A stretch of 64,000 bases of DNA from Paraglaciecola sp. MB-3u-78 (GCF_002835935.1 NZ_PJCF01000004.1:620001-684000), one strand, 5' to 3'. Counted from the first letter of the stretch, positions 1 to 10,807 are shown. Program-made: numbers and translations. Notes: generated by a model from the sequence alone, not told the origin.

Positions 1-154
1 TTATTATATTTAAGTCTGAATCAGTTCGTATACCGGCAAACTGACATGGAAAATCTTTTTGGGGATTAGCCCCCCATGTTTCATAGTCGTGCCAATAAAT
101 GCTTGGCTGATTTATAGGGGCATATTTTGTGTTTTCATGTTCTTTATTGTTCAT
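1..154 (-). CDS. sbcB: Exodeoxyribonuclease I, 5' end only (runs off the window)
   Basis: Reading the minus strand from the ATG at 154 gives about 51 residues that match the start of exonuclease I, including WHDYETWG (the first DEDD-exonuclease motif, D and E being metal ligands) followed by NPQKDFPCQFAGIRTDSD, the usual sequence after it. The family degrades single-stranded DNA 3' to 5' in mismatch repair and recombination. The rest of the gene lies left of the window. No strong ribosome binding site is visible. The identification rests on motif recognition from a short fragment. Confidence 0.85.
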   Translation of the reverse strand, partial: MNNKEHENTKYAPINQPSIYWHDYETWGANPQKDFPCQFAGIRTDSDLNII

Positions 155-397
155 ATAAATCAACTGATGAATGTGGTTTAGTGTTTCTTGATGGAAAGCT
201 GTGTATCGACGGGTTTTCTAACGTTCTCTTAAAAAACACGTGAAAAATACCAGAATTATTACAAATGTTACATGATGTTATCTGGCTGATGATTTTAGAG
301 CAAAGATTATATGTGGTGAAAGTCTCATTAGCCTTTGATTGTGTTGGTTGTTTTAATAGATAATTTGAGAATTGAGTGTGTGTTATCTATATCTGAG

Positions 398-3300
398 TTA
401 ATGATAGATTTCTCGTATATGATTAATTTTGTCATTACCACGGAACAAGCCAAATGTGGCAGTAGCACTAGGGTCTTGGTCCAATATTCTGGCATCAATG
501 CCATTCCAGTTCCAGTCATACTCTAGCCATGAATAAATGTCATACTCAACATTTATTGTTCCCTGCTTACCTGCTCCCGGTGCAGTTAATAGTATCTTTT
601 GGGTTTTACCTTCCTCAAGTTGTCCTACTACTACATTAACACCGGTTAATTCTTTTTCTAATGTACCTGAGGTGAGTTCGATATTGTCAGCATCATACTT
701 TGTACAACTATCTTGTTTATTGACCACATAACGGTCACTAGCATTTAAATATTGTGCTGACAAATGAAGCCGAAAACTTTCAGTTTCGGGCCCAAAGCTA
801 TTTTTTAGTGCAGCACGCCCAAAGCGAATGTTAATACTTGCTGTACTGGTTATATCTTCGGGAGAAGTGATTTTAATACCATCACTATCAGCAAAGTTAG
901 CTTGATCGATTAAAAAATCAATATCATTGTCTTGTGCAAACACTTCTGAATTTTCATTGCGTGGATAAAAAAAGTTATCCTCATCAGCTAGCTCATAATG
1001 CAATATTCCTGCCCCAAGGGGCAAATCAAAGCTAGCGTCGCTTGTGGCGAGTCCTATATTACTCAAAGTTCCAGCGAATATATTGGCTGTTAATGGCAGA
1101 AGATGAGAGTCGTTACCTAGGATAGAAGAGTCGGTTGTAGGCGCTATAATAAAATTAGCCCTCGCAATAAGTTTGTTATAACCCGATGCTGTATAATTTT
1201 GCACTGTGACACCCTGTACATTTTTTGCGGTGAGCTCAACAACTGGATTAACAAAATAAGATATGGCACCTTTTCCAGCATCACTATTCAAAACTTGTCC
1301 GGTGTAAGCAAAAGGGGGGTTTTGATAACAAACTGCATCTAGGCTGCCATGTTCAACGACTGTTTGCTCAAAATAATCAGGAGTAAAACGCCCTATATTG
1401 ATGGCGTCAGTATTTATTATATTATCTGAAAAACCATAGTCGACATCTTGTAGATCGAGATTTAGTAAACCAACCTCAGAATAAGATGCAATGTCAGTAG
1501 AGGACACTCCTGAGTTAAACGTCGTTAACGTAACACTTTGATAAACTTTAGAAAGGCTACTTAACATAGTGCCATTTCCATAGTTGAAAACGCCATCAAC
1601 CCCGTCTGAAGTTGGCCCCGTCCGCAATAATAATAATTGCATATCATTAGGGGCATAATTAGCCGTAATATTGTCAGGTTCTATGCCAAGAGAGTTATAT
1701 GCTGTTACGGTGAGATCAAAGGTTTGCCCTGCTTTATGTTTTATAACTGAACTGTCAGCATTACCACTGATGTGACTACCATTAGATGTTGCAGTAACAA
1801 CTAATTTTGCTGGACTCACCCAAAAATCTGTACTACCCCCTAAGAGGTTCACACCATCAACACTGTATTTAGCATGCAAACGAATTTGACCTGCGTCTAA
1901 GTATACAGGTGAAGGAATAATAGCTTTGCTATCCTCATCAAAATTGAGTGTAATGTCTGGCGTATAAGTTGGATATTTAGCAATATTAGTACCTGAAGGG
2001 CCATTAACTTTAAAGCTTAATCCCGTTGTTCCAGTAAGTGTAATATTTTGTTGTGAAAATTCAACATCCACATTGTCAGTAAATAAACCAGTACAAACCC
2101 CATTTTCATTTTTTACAGCTTGAATCTTTATTTCATCAGTAAAGTTATTGCCACTTATTTGATGATCAATAGTCGTTGTTTCATCGTTGCCATATAAAAA
2201 TCTGAAACCTGCATCAGCGAACATCACATCACAACTGGTTGAGTTTCCATTTTTACATTCAAAGGTTTGATCTAAACTTAAGGTTGCCGTATCGGTATTC
2301 GTAAAAGAAAAGTTGGCGATAACACTGCCATCAGAAATCGTTAAAGTTTGATCAAGTATGCCATTAATTGATAACTGCACCTCAATAGCATCATTATATA
2401 AAGTAGAACAGGTTGCATCAGCGCAAGCTTTCAAGGTCACACTCTCGGATTCGCAAGTCAAACCTTCGCCATCATGTTCGATTTGAATGAATTCGAGCTC
2501 AGATGCTCCTGCACAACCGGGGGGGACTGGCACAACTAACGTACTGTCGTTAGTTGTGCTGTCAGTTAGAGTGACAACTCCTCCACCTGAGGAGGAAACA
2601 GTGCCAGCGACTCGTGAATTTGTTAACGTTATGGCGCCAGCGCTAGTGGCGACATTACCGCCTACATTGACATTTGTTAAAGTCACAACATCAGCACCCA
2701 AAGGGCTAACGTTGCCTCCAATCCTACTTCCAGAACCAATCGATATGGCGCCTCGAAAGGTGCTGACATCGCCGCCTATTAGTATATTTTTTGCTATTGA
2801 TACCTCACCATCACCTCCCGTGGTGGATACGCTTCCACAAGTTGAGCTTCCATCTTCAATACTAATACCGCCTGCGTCGGTGCTTATATCACCGCCAACT
2901 TGTATGTTAGTTTGTAAAGTAACAACTCCAGCTTGTGTGGAAACCCCCCCTCCGACAGTACTTAAACTAGCGATATTAACTGCACCGGCATCAGTCTGAA
3001 TAAAACCACCCACAGAGTTCTTACCACCAAGGGTGACAACGCCTGTGGTAGTGCTTGCCGAGAGATCGCCGCCAATTGAACTGCTAGCCCCCATGTTAAT
3101 GGCGGCAGTGCCTGTCACGTTTGCATTTAAAATGGTGTCAGCACCCAGTGTGAGTGTGCCTTTAGTTATAAGATTCAAGTCAGAAGTAGCACCTGCGGTA
3201 TTAATTAAATTACCCGCAGCTGTTGTGAATGCACCGGTAAAAGTAACAGTAACTGGCGTAAGTGACGGTATCACCCCAACCACGACTGTGTCTCCTCTCC

Positions 3301-3520
3301 CGAGAGCGACAACACCACAAGTATAGGAAGTGCTGCTGAGTACATCTAATTCACAGCTATCAGGCAGTGTTCCATCTGGTGTAAAACTATATTCAGTTGC
3401 TGCATATGATGGCAGCCCAGCAAGGGCAGGTAGCAGAGCAACTAAAGCTAATAGCCACTTAAAGGTGATATTAGTGTTTGACAAAATGCCATCGAAGTGA
3501 TTGATTTTAGGTTGTGTCAC
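398..3520 (-). CDS. MshQ-like secreted protein with beta-helical repeats and a DUF6701 C-terminus
   Basis: The 1040-residue product has a signal peptide (hydrophobic residues about 20-40, ending LPSYA). Residues about 149-320 hold roughly nine imperfect repeats of 19-20 residues, each opening GG-D/N/G-V/I-S-T and followed by a short beta strand such as GAISI or VVTL, which suggests a right-handed beta-helix or bactofilin-like fold. A proline linker (VVPVPPG) follows, then beta-rich domains. The C-terminal part (GRAALKNSFGPETESF, then a DSCT motif) matches the DUF6701 domain of MshQ, the large protein of MSHA pilus loci. No other MSHA genes are in the window. The start is GTG with no strong ribosome binding site. 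It is probably surface-exposed or adhesive; this is inference. Confidence 0.7.
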   Translation of the reverse strand: MTQPKINHFDGILSNTNITFKWLLALVALLPALAGLPSYAATEYSFTPDGTLPDSCELDVLSSTSYTCGVVALGRGDTVVVGVIPSLTPVTVTFTGAFTTAAGNLINTAGATSDLNLITKGTLTLGADTILNANVTGTAAINMGASSSIGGDLSASTTTGVVTLGGKNSVGGFIQTDAGAVNIASLSTVGGGVSTQAGVVTLQTNIQVGGDISTDAGGISIEDGSSTCGSVSTTGGDGEVSIAKNILIGGDVSTFRGAISIGSGSRIGGNVSPLGADVVTLTNVNVGGNVATSAGAITLTNSRVAGTVSSSGGGVVTLTDSTTNDSTLVVPVPPGCAGASELEFIQIEHDGEGLTCESESVTLKACADATCSTLYNDAIEVQLSINGILDQTLTISDGSVIANFSFTNTDTATLSLDQTFECKNGNSTSCDVMFADAGFRFLYGNDETTTIDHQISGNNFTDEIKIQAVKNENGVCTGLFTDNVDVEFSQQNITLTGTTGLSFKVNGPSGTNIAKYPTYTPDITLNFDEDSKAIIPSPVYLDAGQIRLHAKYSVDGVNLLGGSTDFWVSPAKLVVTATSNGSHISGNADSSVIKHKAGQTFDLTVTAYNSLGIEPDNITANYAPNDMQLLLLRTGPTSDGVDGVFNYGNGTMLSSLSKVYQSVTLTTFNSGVSSTDIASYSEVGLLNLDLQDVDYGFSDNIINTDAINIGRFTPDYFEQTVVEHGSLDAVCYQNPPFAYTGQVLNSDAGKGAISYFVNPVVELTAKNVQGVTVQNYTASGYNKLIARANFIIAPTTDSSILGNDSHLLPLTANIFAGTLSNIGLATSDASFDLPLGAGILHYELADEDNFFYPRNENSEVFAQDNDIDFLIDQANFADSDGIKITSPEDITSTASINIRFGRAALKNSFGPETESFRLHLSAQYLNASDRYVVNKQDSCTKYDADNIELTSGTLEKELTGVNVVVGQLEEGKTQKILLTAPGAGKQGTINVEYDIYSWLEYDWNWNGIDARILDQDPSATATFGLFRGNDKINHIREIYH
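2530..2559. repeat. Perfect 12-bp inverted repeat inside the MshQ-like gene
   Basis: GCACAACTAACG at 2530-2541 and its exact reverse complement at 2548-2559 are separated by six bases. The hairpin lies inside the coding sequence, where the beta-helical repeats give way to the proline linker. A stem of this perfection inside an open frame is unusual. It may be a small insertion or a recombination scar; no function is shown. Confidence 0.7.
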
Positions 3521-3825
3521 TTTTTTGATATTTGATACCTGCCAAAAGTTGAAATTATACTTGAAATGCTCAGGTCCGGCTATTGGTAAAAATGCCTAAA
3601 TTGAAGGTTTGTAGCGGTTAGAGGGTGAAACTCTATGGTGTAAAACATTGATGACTCTAAACTGCTACTTGTGTAAACAGCCAACACGCATCAATAACGT
3701 TATGAACTTTATTCGTTACATCATCATTAGTTTCATATCAAAACAATTAGGAATAACCGTCACTTAAGTATATCTTTATCTGTGTCGATATAGGTTTTTT
3801 ATCCAAACAAGATTGTCTGGTCCAG
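3521..3825. other. Intergenic region between divergent MshQ-like and CBS genes
   Basis: This AT-rich stretch must hold the promoters of the two divergent genes. I see no clear operator, hairpin or small gene in it. Confidence 0.4.
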
Positions 3826-4071
3826 ATGATTGAATCTAGTTACTACAGAGAGCAGGTAGCACACGTTAAAGATATTATGAAAACCGAGGTGTTGGCGATC
3901 AAGCCTTATACCTCAGTCATTGAGTTAGCACAAAAAATGATAACTGAAAGACTAAAAATTTACCCCATCGTGGATGGCGATGGTTATTTGCTTGGCACCA
4001 TCAATCGTTCAGCTTTGTTGCACGCCATAGATTTGCAACTCCATGAGGGTTACAAATTACGAACAAGTTAA
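3826..4071 (+). CDS. Small single-CBS-domain protein
   Basis: This 81-residue protein contains one full CBS motif: DIMKTEVLAIKPYTSV, then a helix, then IYPIVDGDGYLLGTINRSALLHAI. CBS domains usually occur in pairs that bind adenine nucleotides, so a lone copy should dimerise to form a site. There is no attached enzyme or transporter domain. It lies upstream of hrpA with a 92-nt gap and may be independent. Its partner is unknown. Confidence 0.65.
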   Translation: MIESSYYREQVAHVKDIMKTEVLAIKPYTSVIELAQKMITERLKIYPIVDGDGYLLGTINRSALLHAIDLQLHEGYKLRTS

Positions 4072-4163
4072 GTCATATTTGTTGAGTAATATTTCTGGTA
4101 TTTGCTCTGTTCATCTTCTAGGATCATTTATTCCCTTTTATAGATGTAATAGAGCAGTCGTTT

Positions 4164-7100
4164 TTGTCTTCAGCACAATCATCACAATCATCACAATCCA
4201 AACAAGAAAGTAGCGTTAAACAACTTTCCAGTGATATCGCATCTTGTATGTCTAAAGACAAATTTAGGCTTTTTTCCCGTTTGCGAAAATTTCACAGCCT
4301 AACTGCAGATAAAAAACCAGAACATTTATCCAAACTACAACATGATGTAGAAAAATCAGCTCAAATTTATGCTTCTAGACTAGCCCAACGTCCAGAAATT
4401 GATTTTCCTCCCTTACCCGTTTGTGAAAGGAAAGATGAAATAGCAGAGGCTATTGCTAATAATCAAGTGGTCATCATTGCAGGCGAAACAGGCTCAGGGA
4501 AAACCACACAAATACCCAAAATATGTTTAGAACTCGGCAGAGGAGTTGGCGGTTTGATTGGTCATACTCAGCCTAGACGTCTTGCTGCTAGAACTGTGGC
4601 CAACCGTATTGCTGAAGAATTAAAGACCCCACTTGGGCAACAAGTGGGGTTTAAAATTAGATTTTCAGACCATGTATCTGATAGAACCTACATCAAATTG
4701 ATGACAGACGGTATTTTGTTGGCTGAAATTCAACAAGATAAATTTTTAAGTCAATATGACACGATCATCATAGATGAAGCCCATGAGCGTAGTTTAAACA
4801 TTGATTTTATTTTGGGTTATCTAAAACAACTTTTGCCTAGACGTCCCGAACTCAAGCTGATTATTACTTCGGCGACTATTGATCCATTACGTTTTTCTAA
4901 ACATTTTAACGATGCACCGATGATTGAAGTCAGTGGCAGAACTTACCCTGTAGAAATGCGCTACCGGGAAATTGAAAGCAGCGATTACGATCAGATCCAA
5001 GCAATCACCGAAGCCGTTAATGAACTTTTGACCGAAGCCGGTGGTGATATTTTAGTGTTTTTGAGTGGAGAGCGTGAAATACGCGATACTGCTGATGCAC
5101 TAAACAAACAACAATATCGCAATACAGAAGTGTTACCACTGTATTCAAGGTTAAGTAACAGCGAACAAAACAAAGTTTTTTCTGCACACTCTGCGAGGCG
5201 AATTGTACTTGCTACCAACGTTGCCGAAACGTCACTGACTGTACCGGGAATTAAGTATGTAATAGACCCTGGTACCGCTCGAATTTCGCGGTACAGCGTG
5301 CGCAGTAAAGTGCAACGTTTGCCTATTGAAGCTATTTCACAAGCATCAGCGAATCAAAGGGCAGGGCGCTGTGGTCGTGTATCCGATGGTATTTGTATCC
5401 GTTTGTATTCAGAAGATGACTTTTTATCCAGAGATGTGTTTACTGATCCAGAGATATTACGCACCAATTTGGCTTCCGTTATTTTGCAAATGATGTCGCT
5501 AGGGTTAGGTAAAGTGGATGATTTCCCTTTTGTAGAGCCGCCTGATTCCAGAAGTATTAATGATGGTTTTAAATTGCTCGAAGAGTTAGGAGCTATCGAT
5601 AACAAACTGGGTCGCCAAGGATTAACGCACCAAGGTAGACAACTAGCCAGACTTCCCATTGACCCTAGATATGCACGTATGGTGATCGAAGCCGCGAAAC
5701 AAAATTGCCTAAGTGAAGTACTGATTATTGCTGCGGGATTGAGCATTCAAGATCCTAAGGAAAGACCTCAAGATAAGAAACAACAAGCTGACCAAATGCA
5801 TGAGGATTTCACTAATAAAGAATCTGATTTTCTTGGGTTTTTTCAGCTATGGAAAGGTTTTAAAGAACAACAGCAAGTCTTATCATCAAGTCAATTACGT
5901 CATTGGTGTAAGAAACACTTTATCAATTTTATGCGGATGCGCGAATGGCAAGATATTGTCAGTCAACTTAAAAAATCAGTCGCAGAGTTAGGTTTTGGTA
6001 TTACTTCGCAACAGGCTGAGTATCAAGCTATCCACCAAGCTATTGCCTCTGGTTTGTTATCCCATTTAGGCAATAAAGATACAGACCGTGAATACTTGGG
6101 TGCCCGTAATAGCCGATTTAAAATTTTCCCCGGTTCTGCTTTAGCTAAATCTCAACCTAAATGGACTATGGTGGCTGAGTTAGTTGAAACAGCACACCTG
6201 TTTGGTCGAGTGGCAGCTAAAATCGAACCAGAGTGGATTGAGCCGCTGGCTCAACACTTAATCAAAACAGAATACTCCGAGCCACACTGGTCAAAAAAAC
6301 AAGGAGTGGTGCAAGCTTTTGAAAAAGTGAGTTTATATGGGTTGATACTGGTAAACCAAAGGCGAAAAAATTATAGCCAGATTGACCCAGAGATCTGCAG
6401 AGACATATTTATACGGGAAGCACTCGTTAATATGGAGACTAAATTAAACTTTGCCTTTTTGTCACTTAATCAGAAAATGATAGAAAATATTGAAGATTTA
6501 GAGGACAAAAGTCGCAGACGTGACCTTCTAGTAGATGAAGATACCTTAGTCGATTTTTATAGTGAAAAAATTCCCAGTCATATTTGTTCTGAAGTCAATT
6601 TTAAGAAATGGTGGAAAAAACAATCTGTTGAAAATCCAGGTGTGCTTAATTTCGATCCTAAAGCCTTACTTAAGAAAGATACCGGACATATCGACGCTAT
6701 GTCATTCCCAGAAACCTTTAGACAAAATAATCTTACTCTAGGTTTAGATTATCATTTCGATCCTAAAGATGAAGACGACGGTGTGAGTTTGATGGTGCCT
6801 TTAGCACTTCTCAATCAAGTGACTCCTGCGGGCTTAGATTGGCTTATTCCGGGGTTACGTCATGAACTTATCGTAGCCTTAATCAAAGCGTTGCCAAAAT
6901 CATTAAGGCGAAATTTTGTGCCTGCACCCAATTACGCGGATGCTTGTTTGTCGGATATGCCGCAACTCGATAAGCAAGGTAACCCTGTAGCATTTTTAAG
7001 CGCTTTGTCTTTAAAATTAAAACGCATGACAGGTCGCGAGCTGGAAGCCAGTGAATGGCAAATAGATAAATTACCGCAACACTTAACGTTTAATATCAAG

Positions 7101-8087
7101 GTAATAGATCAACATGCCAAATTAATTGCCCAAGGTCGAGATTTGTTTGCGCTACAACAAAAACTCCAAGGCAAAGTGAAACAAAACCTGCAGGCAGTGG
7201 CCACACCTGAACTTGAGAAAACCGGTTTAGTCAGTTGGGAAATCGATAAATTACCCAGTGAGTTTATCAACAAAACAGGTGGCTATGAAATTAAGGCCTA
7301 TCCTGCCTTAGTGAATGAAGGTAAAACGGTAGCCGTTAAATTATTCGATCAACCCCACATGGCGCAAGCATCTCACAAACTGGGATTGCGCAAATTGATT
7401 ATTTTAGGGATCCCTTCACCGGTTAAATATCTACAGGATAAATTGCCTAATAAAGCCAAGTTAGGGCTGTATTTTAATCCCTTCGGTCAAATTAAAGCAT
7501 TAATCGATGACTGTATTGATGCCGGAGTAGATCAGCTTATTAATCAATTTTCTCAGCAAACAAACAGTGACATCCGAGACAAAGTCCATTTTGAATCATG
7601 CTGTAATTTTGTCAGACAAGAAATTAACGATACGGTGTTGCGAATTGCTCAACAAGTAGAAGCGGGCCTGACTGTTGCCCATGAAATCAAGAAAAAGATG
7701 AAAGGCAGTGTGCCATTGAATCTAATCTACGCTCATGGACATATCAAAGGTCAGCTCGACTCCTTGGTTTACAAAGGTTTTGTTGCTGATGTAGGCGCGC
7801 ACAAGCTGGCTGATTGGCAACGATATATTAAGGCGATTTCTAAAAGGTTAGAAAAAGTCGCCATAGATACCACCAAAGATAAATTACATCAGCTTAACTT
7901 AGAAAAAGCAGAACAAGCCTATCAAGCCAAATGTAATAAGATCCCCGAAAATCAGCCTATACCCGAAGAATTACAAGAAGTACGCTGGTTATTACATGAA
8001 TTACAAGTTTCATTTTTTGCTCAACAATTAGGCACGTCAGCGCCTATTTCAGTCAAACGTATACTGAATCATTTGGATTCTATTTAA
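4164..8087 (+). CDS. hrpA: ATP-dependent RNA helicase HrpA
   Basis: The 1307-residue product is a DEAH-box helicase of full HrpA length. Walker A (GETGSGKTT, about residues 107-115), DEAH, SAT and the motif VI sequence QRAGRCGRV are all intact, followed by the HA2, OB-fold and long HrpA C-terminal domains. HrpA acts on mRNA processing and stalled ribosomes in the cytoplasm. The start shown is a TTG; the next in-frame ATG is residue 29 and may be the true start. The first codons contain three copies of a 9-bp tandem repeat coding Ser-Ser-Gln, so the N-terminus is likely variable. Confidence 0.95.
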   Translation: MSSAQSSQSSQSKQESSVKQLSSDIASCMSKDKFRLFSRLRKFHSLTADKKPEHLSKLQHDVEKSAQIYASRLAQRPEIDFPPLPVCERKDEIAEAIANNQVVIIAGETGSGKTTQIPKICLELGRGVGGLIGHTQPRRLAARTVANRIAEELKTPLGQQVGFKIRFSDHVSDRTYIKLMTDGILLAEIQQDKFLSQYDTIIIDEAHERSLNIDFILGYLKQLLPRRPELKLIITSATIDPLRFSKHFNDAPMIEVSGRTYPVEMRYREIESSDYDQIQAITEAVNELLTEAGGDILVFLSGEREIRDTADALNKQQYRNTEVLPLYSRLSNSEQNKVFSAHSARRIVLATNVAETSLTVPGIKYVIDPGTARISRYSVRSKVQRLPIEAISQASANQRAGRCGRVSDGICIRLYSEDDFLSRDVFTDPEILRTNLASVILQMMSLGLGKVDDFPFVEPPDSRSINDGFKLLEELGAIDNKLGRQGLTHQGRQLARLPIDPRYARMVIEAAKQNCLSEVLIIAAGLSIQDPKERPQDKKQQADQMHEDFTNKESDFLGFFQLWKGFKEQQQVLSSSQLRHWCKKHFINFMRMREWQDIVSQLKKSVAELGFGITSQQAEYQAIHQAIASGLLSHLGNKDTDREYLGARNSRFKIFPGSALAKSQPKWTMVAELVETAHLFGRVAAKIEPEWIEPLAQHLIKTEYSEPHWSKKQGVVQAFEKVSLYGLILVNQRRKNYSQIDPEICRDIFIREALVNMETKLNFAFLSLNQKMIENIEDLEDKSRRRDLLVDEDTLVDFYSEKIPSHICSEVNFKKWWKKQSVENPGVLNFDPKALLKKDTGHIDAMSFPETFRQNNLTLGLDYHFDPKDEDDGVSLMVPLALLNQVTPAGLDWLIPGLRHELIVALIKALPKSLRRNFVPAPNYADACLSDMPQLDKQGNPVAFLSALSLKLKRMTGRELEASEWQIDKLPQHLTFNIKVIDQHAKLIAQGRDLFALQQKLQGKVKQNLQAVATPELEKTGLVSWEIDKLPSEFINKTGGYEIKAYPALVNEGKTVAVKLFDQPHMAQASHKLGLRKLIILGIPSPVKYLQDKLPNKAKLGLYFNPFGQIKALIDDCIDAGVDQLINQFSQQTNSDIRDKVHFESCCNFVRQEINDTVLRIAQQVEAGLTVAHEIKKKMKGSVPLNLIYAHGHIKGQLDSLVYKGFVADVGAHKLADWQRYIKAISKRLEKVAIDTTKDKLHQLNLEKAEQAYQAKCNKIPENQPIPEELQEVRWLLHELQVSFFAQQLGTSAPISVKRILNHLDSI

Positions 8088-8157
8088 TATGCGTTGACTT
8101 TGTTTTCACGGCATCCTATAAACAACAAGGTAGAATTTAAACAGTATGAGGTAATGG

Positions 8158-8460
8158 ATGATAGGTTACGATGACAAACGCAATTTTTTCCGAATGATGG
8201 TTAATTCTGTATGTGAACTCAAAATAGTAGACGATGAATCATCACGTAGCCTTCAGGCCGTGTGTAAGGACATAAGCGCAACTGGAATGTCTCTTGAAAT
8301 AGAAGAAAATTCCGTTGAAATGGGCACCAAGGTCAACGTTTATATTGAATCAACCAATTCACAAATCCCTTCACTTACTGCCGATACTAAAGTGGTGCGC
8401 TGTGAAGCGATTGATGACAACTCATGCACTGTCGGTGTTGAAATTCTCGAAATGAAATAA
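8158..8460 (+). CDS. PilZ domain protein
   Basis: This 100-residue protein is a stand-alone PilZ domain. The N-terminal RNFFRMMVN resembles the RxxxR c-di-GMP loop, though the second arginine is replaced (R-N-F-F-R is present, followed by M). The core strand DISATGMSLEIE matches the D-x-S-x-x-G motif. The family senses cyclic di-GMP and controls motility or surface traits. The ribosome binding site TGAGG lies just before the ATG at 8158. An 11-bp hairpin begins at its stop codon. Confidence 0.85.
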   Translation: MIGYDDKRNFFRMMVNSVCELKIVDDESSRSLQAVCKDISATGMSLEIEENSVEMGTKVNVYIESTNSQIPSLTADTKVVRCEAIDDNSCTVGVEILEMK

Positions 8461-8481
8461 GCGACTACGCAGTCGCTTATT
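8456..8481. terminator. Bidirectional hairpin terminator between the PilZ gene and rlmI
   Basis: AATAAGCGACT at 8456-8466 pairs perfectly with AGTCGCTTATT at 8471-8481 across a four-base loop. It sits between two convergent genes and has A/T tracts on both sides, so it can serve both directions. Confidence 0.75.
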
Positions 8482-8532
8482 AAAATTTACGATTATAAGT
8501 TGCTCTGACAAACCCGAGGTTTGCAGGTCAAC

Positions 8533-9720
8533 TTACAGTACCCTACACACCAATCCTTTTAAATAAAATCCTTCAGGATAGTTACTGCCAACAGGGTGAT
8601 CGGCGGCTTGGCCTAATCTTTCGATAAATTGTACCGTTCTGCCCGCGTCTAATGCTGCATCTGCTACTACCTTCTGAAACAAGTCAAAAGATAATAAGCC
8701 TGAGCAACTAAAGGTACATAAAATTCCGCTCGGCTGCATGATTTGCATGGCCAACATATTGATGTCTTTATAACCGCGACAGCCACGAACTAACGAACTC
8801 TTTGAATCGATAAATTTAGGTGGATCAAGAATGATTTGGTCAAAGATTCGACCTTCTTGTTTAAAGTCTCGCAAGGCCTGAAAAACATCAGCGTTTAGAA
8901 ACTCACATTTATCCGTGTCTAAATCATTGATCTCAACATTTCTTTTTGCAGTGGTTAAAGCCAAGTCTGAAACATCTATACTGGTTACTGACTTAGCGCC
9001 ACTAGCCAAGGCATAACTGCCAAAGGTGCCGGTGTAACAAAAACAATTGAGTAAGGTTTTATCCTTTACGTATGTTGCCGCAATGGCACGATTGTCTCTT
9101 TGATCAAGATAAAACCCCGTTTTATGTCCCGCTTTGACATTGACAATGATTTTTACACCATTTTCTTCAATCACTACTTCTTCAGGCACGTCACCATGTA
9201 ATACCTGAGTAATTTGTTCTAAGCCTTCTTTCTTTCTTATCGCCACATCACTGCGTTCATAAATAGAACATTCTGGAAATTCTTTCTTTAATGCCCAAAC
9301 AATTTTGTCGCGATGTTTTTCAGCTCCGGCCGATAACAACTGACAAACCAACACATCCGTGTATCTATCAATAGTGACACCAGGCAGTCCGTCTGATTCG
9401 GCAGCGATAAGTCTATAACCGGTTAATCCATGACGGGCGATTAAATCTTCTCGTGACGCTTGGGCTGCAGCAATACGCCTTTGAAAAAAACCATTATCAA
9501 TAATTTCATCTTGTTCAAATGTCCAAATCCGAACTTGAATTTGAGATTCTGGCGACCAAGCTCCTCTGCCTAAAAACTTACCATCATGGGAGATCACATC
9601 TACTGTGTCTCCCATGTTGGTTCTGCCAATAGTTTTTTCTATCGCCCGAGAAAAAATCCAAGGATGTTTACGTAATAAAGATTTTTCACGACCGGGCTGC
9701 AAAATGACGCTAGATGACAT
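8533..9720 (-). CDS. rlmI: 23S rRNA m5C1962 methyltransferase RlmI
   Basis: From the ATG at 9720 the 395-residue product has the family length and the characteristic N-terminus [19 protein letters not shown], a PUA domain. A Rossmann methyltransferase domain follows, with [10 protein letters not shown] as SAM-binding motif I and LDPPKF as the catalytic motif. It methylates cytosine 1962 of 23S rRNA. An in-frame extension to 9825 exists but has no family similarity and would overlap the divergent gene, so the shorter start is preferred. Confidence 0.9.
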   Translation of the reverse strand: MSSSVILQPGREKSLLRKHPWIFSRAIEKTIGRTNMGDTVDVISHDGKFLGRGAWSPESQIQVRIWTFEQDEIIDNGFFQRRIAAAQASREDLIARHGLTGYRLIAAESDGLPGVTIDRYTDVLVCQLLSAGAEKHRDKIVWALKKEFPECSIYERSDVAIRKKEGLEQITQVLHGDVPEEVVIEENGVKIIVNVKAGHKTGFYLDQRDNRAIAATYVKDKTLLNCFCYTGTFGSYALASGAKSVTSIDVSDLALTTAKRNVEINDLDTDKCEFLNADVFQALRDFKQEGRIFDQIILDPPKFIDSKSSLVRGCRGYKDINMLAMQIMQPSGILCTFSCSGLLSFDLFQKVVADAALDAGRTVQFIERLGQAADHPVGSNYPEGFYLKGLVCRVL

Positions 9721-9811
9721 AGGATAACTTTTAGAAATAATTTGATTTGATTGTACATGAGGGTAAGGCTTTGCTAAACAGAATTTCCAATCCAAAAAAA
9801 GATTTAAGGTT

Positions 9812-10807
9812 ATGAGTGATTCCATGCGTTATATAAAACACGAAAACAGTTGTGCACCTGACGCATTAGAAATTTGTCAGACCAACATTCCTTCTTTGGC
9901 ATCTGGACAGGTATTGGTCAAAGTGGCCTGTTTTGGTTTGAATCGAGCAGATACCTTACAAAGGCAGGGTAAGTATCCCGCACCAGCAGGTGAAAGCGAT
10001 ATTTTAGGTTTAGAAATGAGCGGTGAGATAATCGAAATCCATCCTGAACAAACTGCTCATCAATCTTTTAAACTCGGTGACAAAGTATTTGGTTTAGTGG
10101 CAGGTGGCGGATATGCCGAGTATGTGGCAGTGCACAGTCAACATCTGATGCCAGTGCCTATCAACATGGAAATGCCTCAAGCGGCGGGTATAGCTGAATG
10201 TTTTCTGACGGCATACCAAGCAATGTTTATTGAAAATGATTTACAGCCAAAACAACATGTATTGATCCATGCTGGAGCCAGTGGTGTTGGGCTTGCAGCT
10301 ATTCAGTTAGCCAAACGACACGGCTGTGCTGTTGCGGTAACCGCATCAAGTCAAACTAAATTAGACTTATGTAAACAGCTCGGAGCGGATCTGGTCATCA
10401 ATTATCAACAACAAGATTTTGCGGTTGAAATCGCCAAACATTGGCAAGGTTGTGATTTGATTATTGATTTTGTTGCGGGTGATTATCTGAATCTAAACCT
10501 AAAACTCCTGAATATTGATGGTTGTGTGTTGTATTTGGCCATGTTGGCTGGCCGCTATGCAGATAAATTAGATATGGCGATGATGTTGGGTAAACGGGCG
10601 ACAGTAAAAGGGTCAACGTTGAGAAGTCGCGATGATCAGTATAAAACCCATCTTATAAAAGAGTTTAGCCAAACCTATTTAGCCGAATTTGATACTCGTA
10701 ACATCATCCCCAATATTGATACTGAATTTGCTGCTAAAGATGTGGGCTCAGCCCATCAACGCTTAGAAAATAACGATACTATGGGTAAGTTAATTGGTTG
10801 TTGGTGA
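9812..10807 (+). CDS. NAD(P)H:quinone oxidoreductase of the PIG3 type
   Basis: The 331-residue zinc-independent medium-chain dehydrogenase has [16 protein letters not shown] near its N-terminus, typical of the PIG3/TP53I3-like group, and the NADPH-binding glycine motif [16 protein letters not shown]. The family reduces quinones with NADPH in the cytoplasm. AAGG lies a few bases before the ATG. It is divergent from rlmI across about 90 bases and ends before a clear terminator. Confidence 0.9.
   Translation: MSDSMRYIKHENSCAPDALEICQTNIPSLASGQVLVKVACFGLNRADTLQRQGKYPAPAGESDILGLEMSGEIIEIHPEQTAHQSFKLGDKVFGLVAGGGYAEYVAVHSQHLMPVPINMEMPQAAGIAECFLTAYQAMFIENDLQPKQHVLIHAGASGVGLAAIQLAKRHGCAVAVTASSQTKLDLCKQLGADLVINYQQQDFAVEIAKHWQGCDLIIDFVAGDYLNLNLKLLNIDGCVLYLAMLAGRYADKLDMAMMLGKRATVKGSTLRSRDDQYKTHLIKEFSQTYLAEFDTRNIIPNIDTEFAAKDVGSAHQRLENNDTMGKLIGCW

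Noticed and set aside
2487-3326. Plus-strand open frames opposite the MshQ-like repeats
   Set aside because: Low-complexity proline/threonine translations are produced by the repeat codons on the other strand.
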